Positions 5,956-7,229 of a DNA stretch of 7,229 nucleotides are shown one piece after another. The stretch comes from CAZIOH01 sp964540815 (lineage in GTDB: Bacteria > Myxococcota_A > Polyangia > Fen-1088), in contig CAZIOH010000167.1 in NCBI GenBank assembly GCA_964540815.1, positions 1-7,229 on the forward strand. The letters run 5' to 3'. The position numbers and the translations under genes were made by a program. Under the pieces are notes generated by a model. That model made no database searches, had not been told where the DNA came from, and saw only the letters and a list, made by a program, of their open reading frames with translations. Each line of letters begins with the position of its first letter. Position 1 is the stretch's first letter.

Positions 5956-7134
5956 ATGCCAAGAATTCTCACCGTCGATGACAGCCGCGCCATCCGCATG
6001 ATCGTCTCCAAGCAGGTCCTCGAGCTGGGGTTCGAGGTCGAGGAGGCCGAGGATGGCAACGAGGGCTTAAAGAAGCTGCAGGCCGGCACCTTCGATCTGG
6101 TCCTGCTCGACGTGACGATGCCAAACCTGGACGGGCCTGGGATGTTGATGAAGATGCGGGAGGCGAACAACCGCACACCCGTGGTGATGCTGACGTCGGA
6201 GTCGAAGACCTCGATCGTGACGGCCCTGATGAAGCTGGGTATCGGCGACTACATCCTGAAGCCATTCAAGGCCGACGAGCTGCGCGCCAAGCTGCTGAAG
6301 GCGTTGAGGTTGCCCGCCGACTTCGCCGCCGCCGCCAAGGCGCCCCACGCGGCCGCAGAGGCGCCGGCCCATGGCGCGCCTGCGCCTCTGCCCGCGCAAG
6401 GGGCTTCGGTCTCGGCGCGCGGCAAGGTGGACATCTTGGTCATCGACGACATAGAAAACGTTCACAAGAAGCTGCGCACCATGATCCCGAGCACCATCGC
6501 GGTCGATGGCTGCCTGAACGTCGTGGAGGGTCTGGCGCTGGCGCGCGTGCGCGCGTACAAGCTCATCCTGATCGACGCGGAGATCCCAGAGACCAACGTC
6601 GCGTCGCTGGCGAAGCAGCTCCGCCTGCTGCAGCCGGAGGCCCGCTTCCTGGGGTTGGCGCTCCGCAGCGCCAACAACCTGGGAAAGGAGATGCGCGATC
6701 TGGGCCTGGATGGCGTCCTCACGAAGCCGTTCGCGCCGGAGGAGCTCGACGAGGTGATCGACCAGCACTTCGCGGGCACGCAAGACCTCATCGTCCGCGA
6801 GGAGAACTTGATCCGGATGTCGGCCTACCACGGCAAGAACGACCGCATCGAGCGCCACTACACCCGCCTCGGCGCGGCCATCAAGGACGCGGTCGAGCAG
6901 CTCGGGCAGGCCTGCTTCGACGAGGCGATCGTCGACGCCACGCTGCTGCCGGTGATGCAGGGGGCGGGGACGGCGCTGTTCGTGGCGCAGCTCGTGGAGG
7001 TGTGCCGAACGATTGGCGTCGCCGTTCACCTGGTCGCCTCGAACGACGTCGCCGCGGTGCTGCGAAATTTCCAAGAGACGAAGGACCTGCACTGCCACGG
7101 GACGCTCGAGGACGCGCGGGCGCTGGCGGCCTGA
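5956..7134 (+). CDS. Dual-receiver response regulator with STAS-like C-terminal domain
   Basis: The 392-residue soluble protein begins with a canonical receiver (about 2-120): acid pair D8/D9, phosphoacceptor D52, T80 and K102. A flexible Ala/Pro-rich linker (about 121-154) follows. The second receiver (about 157-272) keeps D164/D165, D207 and K257, but the conserved Thr/Ser of the fourth strand is A235 and the usual MPxxDG after the phosphoacceptor reads IPETNV, so its phosphorylation or its output may be altered. The C-terminal region (about 276-390) has no DNA-binding or enzymatic motif. Its pattern VDATLLPVMQGAGTALFVAQL-like (326 onward) aligns gap-free with the DLSxxxxxDSSG core of STAS domains, with QGAG (335-338) in place of DSSG, so the phosphorylatable serine is absent. 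I infer a STAS-like protein-interaction output, possibly in partner switching or scaffolding; the receivers are certain, the STAS call is moderate. The gene probably belongs to the same operon and is a candidate target of the upstream kinases. Confidence 0.9.
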   Translation: MPRILTVDDSRAIRMIVSKQVLELGFEVEEAEDGNEGLKKLQAGTFDLVLLDVTMPNLDGPGMLMKMREANNRTPVVMLTSESKTSIVTALMKLGIGDYILKPFKADELRAKLLKALRLPADFAAAAKAPHAAAEAPAHGAPAPLPAQGASVSARGKVDILVIDDIENVHKKLRTMIPSTIAVDGCLNVVEGLALARVRAYKLILIDAEIPETNVASLAKQLRLLQPEARFLGLALRSANNLGKEMRDLGLDGVLTKPFAPEELDEVIDQHFAGTQDLIVREENLIRMSAYHGKNDRIERHYTRLGAAIKDAVEQLGQACFDEAIVDATLLPVMQGAGTALFVAQLVEVCRTIGVAVHLVASNDVAAVLRNFQETKDLHCHGTLEDARALAA

Positions 7135-7152
7135 GCGCATCCGGGAAGACAC

Positions 7153-7159
7153 GGAGGAA
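7153..7159 (+). promoter_or_regulatory. Ribosome binding site for the truncated last gene
   Basis: GGAGGAA lies eleven bases before ATG 7171, close to the ideal anti-Shine-Dalgarno match. It is the strongest ribosome binding site in the window and supports a real gene start there. The 36-bp gap from the previous stop holds no visible terminator or promoter. Confidence 0.7.
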
Positions 7160-7170
7160 TCGAAAGCGCC

Positions 7171-7229
7171 ATGTCCGTCAGCGACAAGCTCGGGGAACAG
7201 CTGGAACAGATCGTCCTCGGGCGCATCGC
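7171..7229 (+). CDS. Start of a further gene, truncated by the window end
   Basis: Only 19 complete codons are visible, reading MSVSDKLGEQLEQIVLGRI. The start is supported by the strong ribosome binding site and by the short 36-bp distance from gene 3 on the same strand, consistent with the same operon. The sequence is amphipathic and probably helical, with no signal peptide. Its ending (IVLGRI) is reminiscent of the N-terminus of HDOD-domain signalling proteins, where a similar helix precedes an LPxLP motif, but too little is present to assign a family. Treat the product as unknown. Confidence 0.7.
   Translation, partial: MSVSDKLGEQLEQIVLGRI

Noticed and set aside
3944..5962. A 672-codon open frame on the minus strand opposite gene 2
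   Set aside because: It lies wholly opposite a gene with intact domains. Its translation is rich in His, Arg, Leu and Gln with no recognisable domain, as expected of the antisense of GC3-biased coding DNA.
1..7229. tRNA, rRNA, CRISPR array, insertion sequence or attachment site
   Set aside because: Reading both strands I saw no tRNA-like arms, no spaced direct repeats beyond the 11-bp tandem unit, no transposase and no terminal inverted repeats; nearly all bases are in the three signalling genes.

Overview
The window is GC-rich and almost wholly coding on the + strand. It holds three complete signal-transduction genes and the first codons of a fourth. The strong GC bias at third codon positions, the very large hybrid kinase and the dense packing of receiver domains would suit a myxobacterium-like member of the Myxococcota (Polyangia type). 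That placement is inferred from style; no taxonomic marker is present.

Layout. Positions 1-104 are a short leader with a three-copy 11-bp tandem repeat, a plausible sigma70-type promoter (TTGTCT / TAGAAT) and a Shine-Dalgarno sequence. Gene 1 (105-3794) is a membrane hybrid histidine kinase: TM, dCache-like sensor, TM, PAS, HisKA, HATPase, REC, REC, HPt, C-terminal tail. Gene 2 (3791-5872) overlaps it by 4 bp (GTGA). It is a soluble protein of unusual order: REC, degenerate GGDEF, REC, HisKA, HATPase. Gene 3 (5956-7134), after 83 bp, is REC, Ala/Pro linker, a second partly degenerate REC, and a STAS-like C-terminal domain. Gene 4 starts at 7171 behind a good ribosome binding site and is cut by the window end.

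How they may work together. Gene 1 has every residue needed for a complete His-Asp-His-Asp relay (H484, D777, D922, H1078). Its HPt domain could pass phosphate to the receivers of genes 2 and 3. None of the three proteins has a recognisable DNA-binding domain. The visible candidate outputs are a GGDEF domain that has lost its catalytic signature but kept the RxxD c-di-GMP inhibitory site, and a STAS-like domain that has lost the usual phosphorylatable serine. The most interesting hypothesis is a multi-receiver phosphorelay that also reads c-di-GMP through the pseudo-GGDEF domain of the second kinase, with gene 3 as a protein-interaction output. Wiring and ligands are inference; the domain order and residue changes are read from the sequence.
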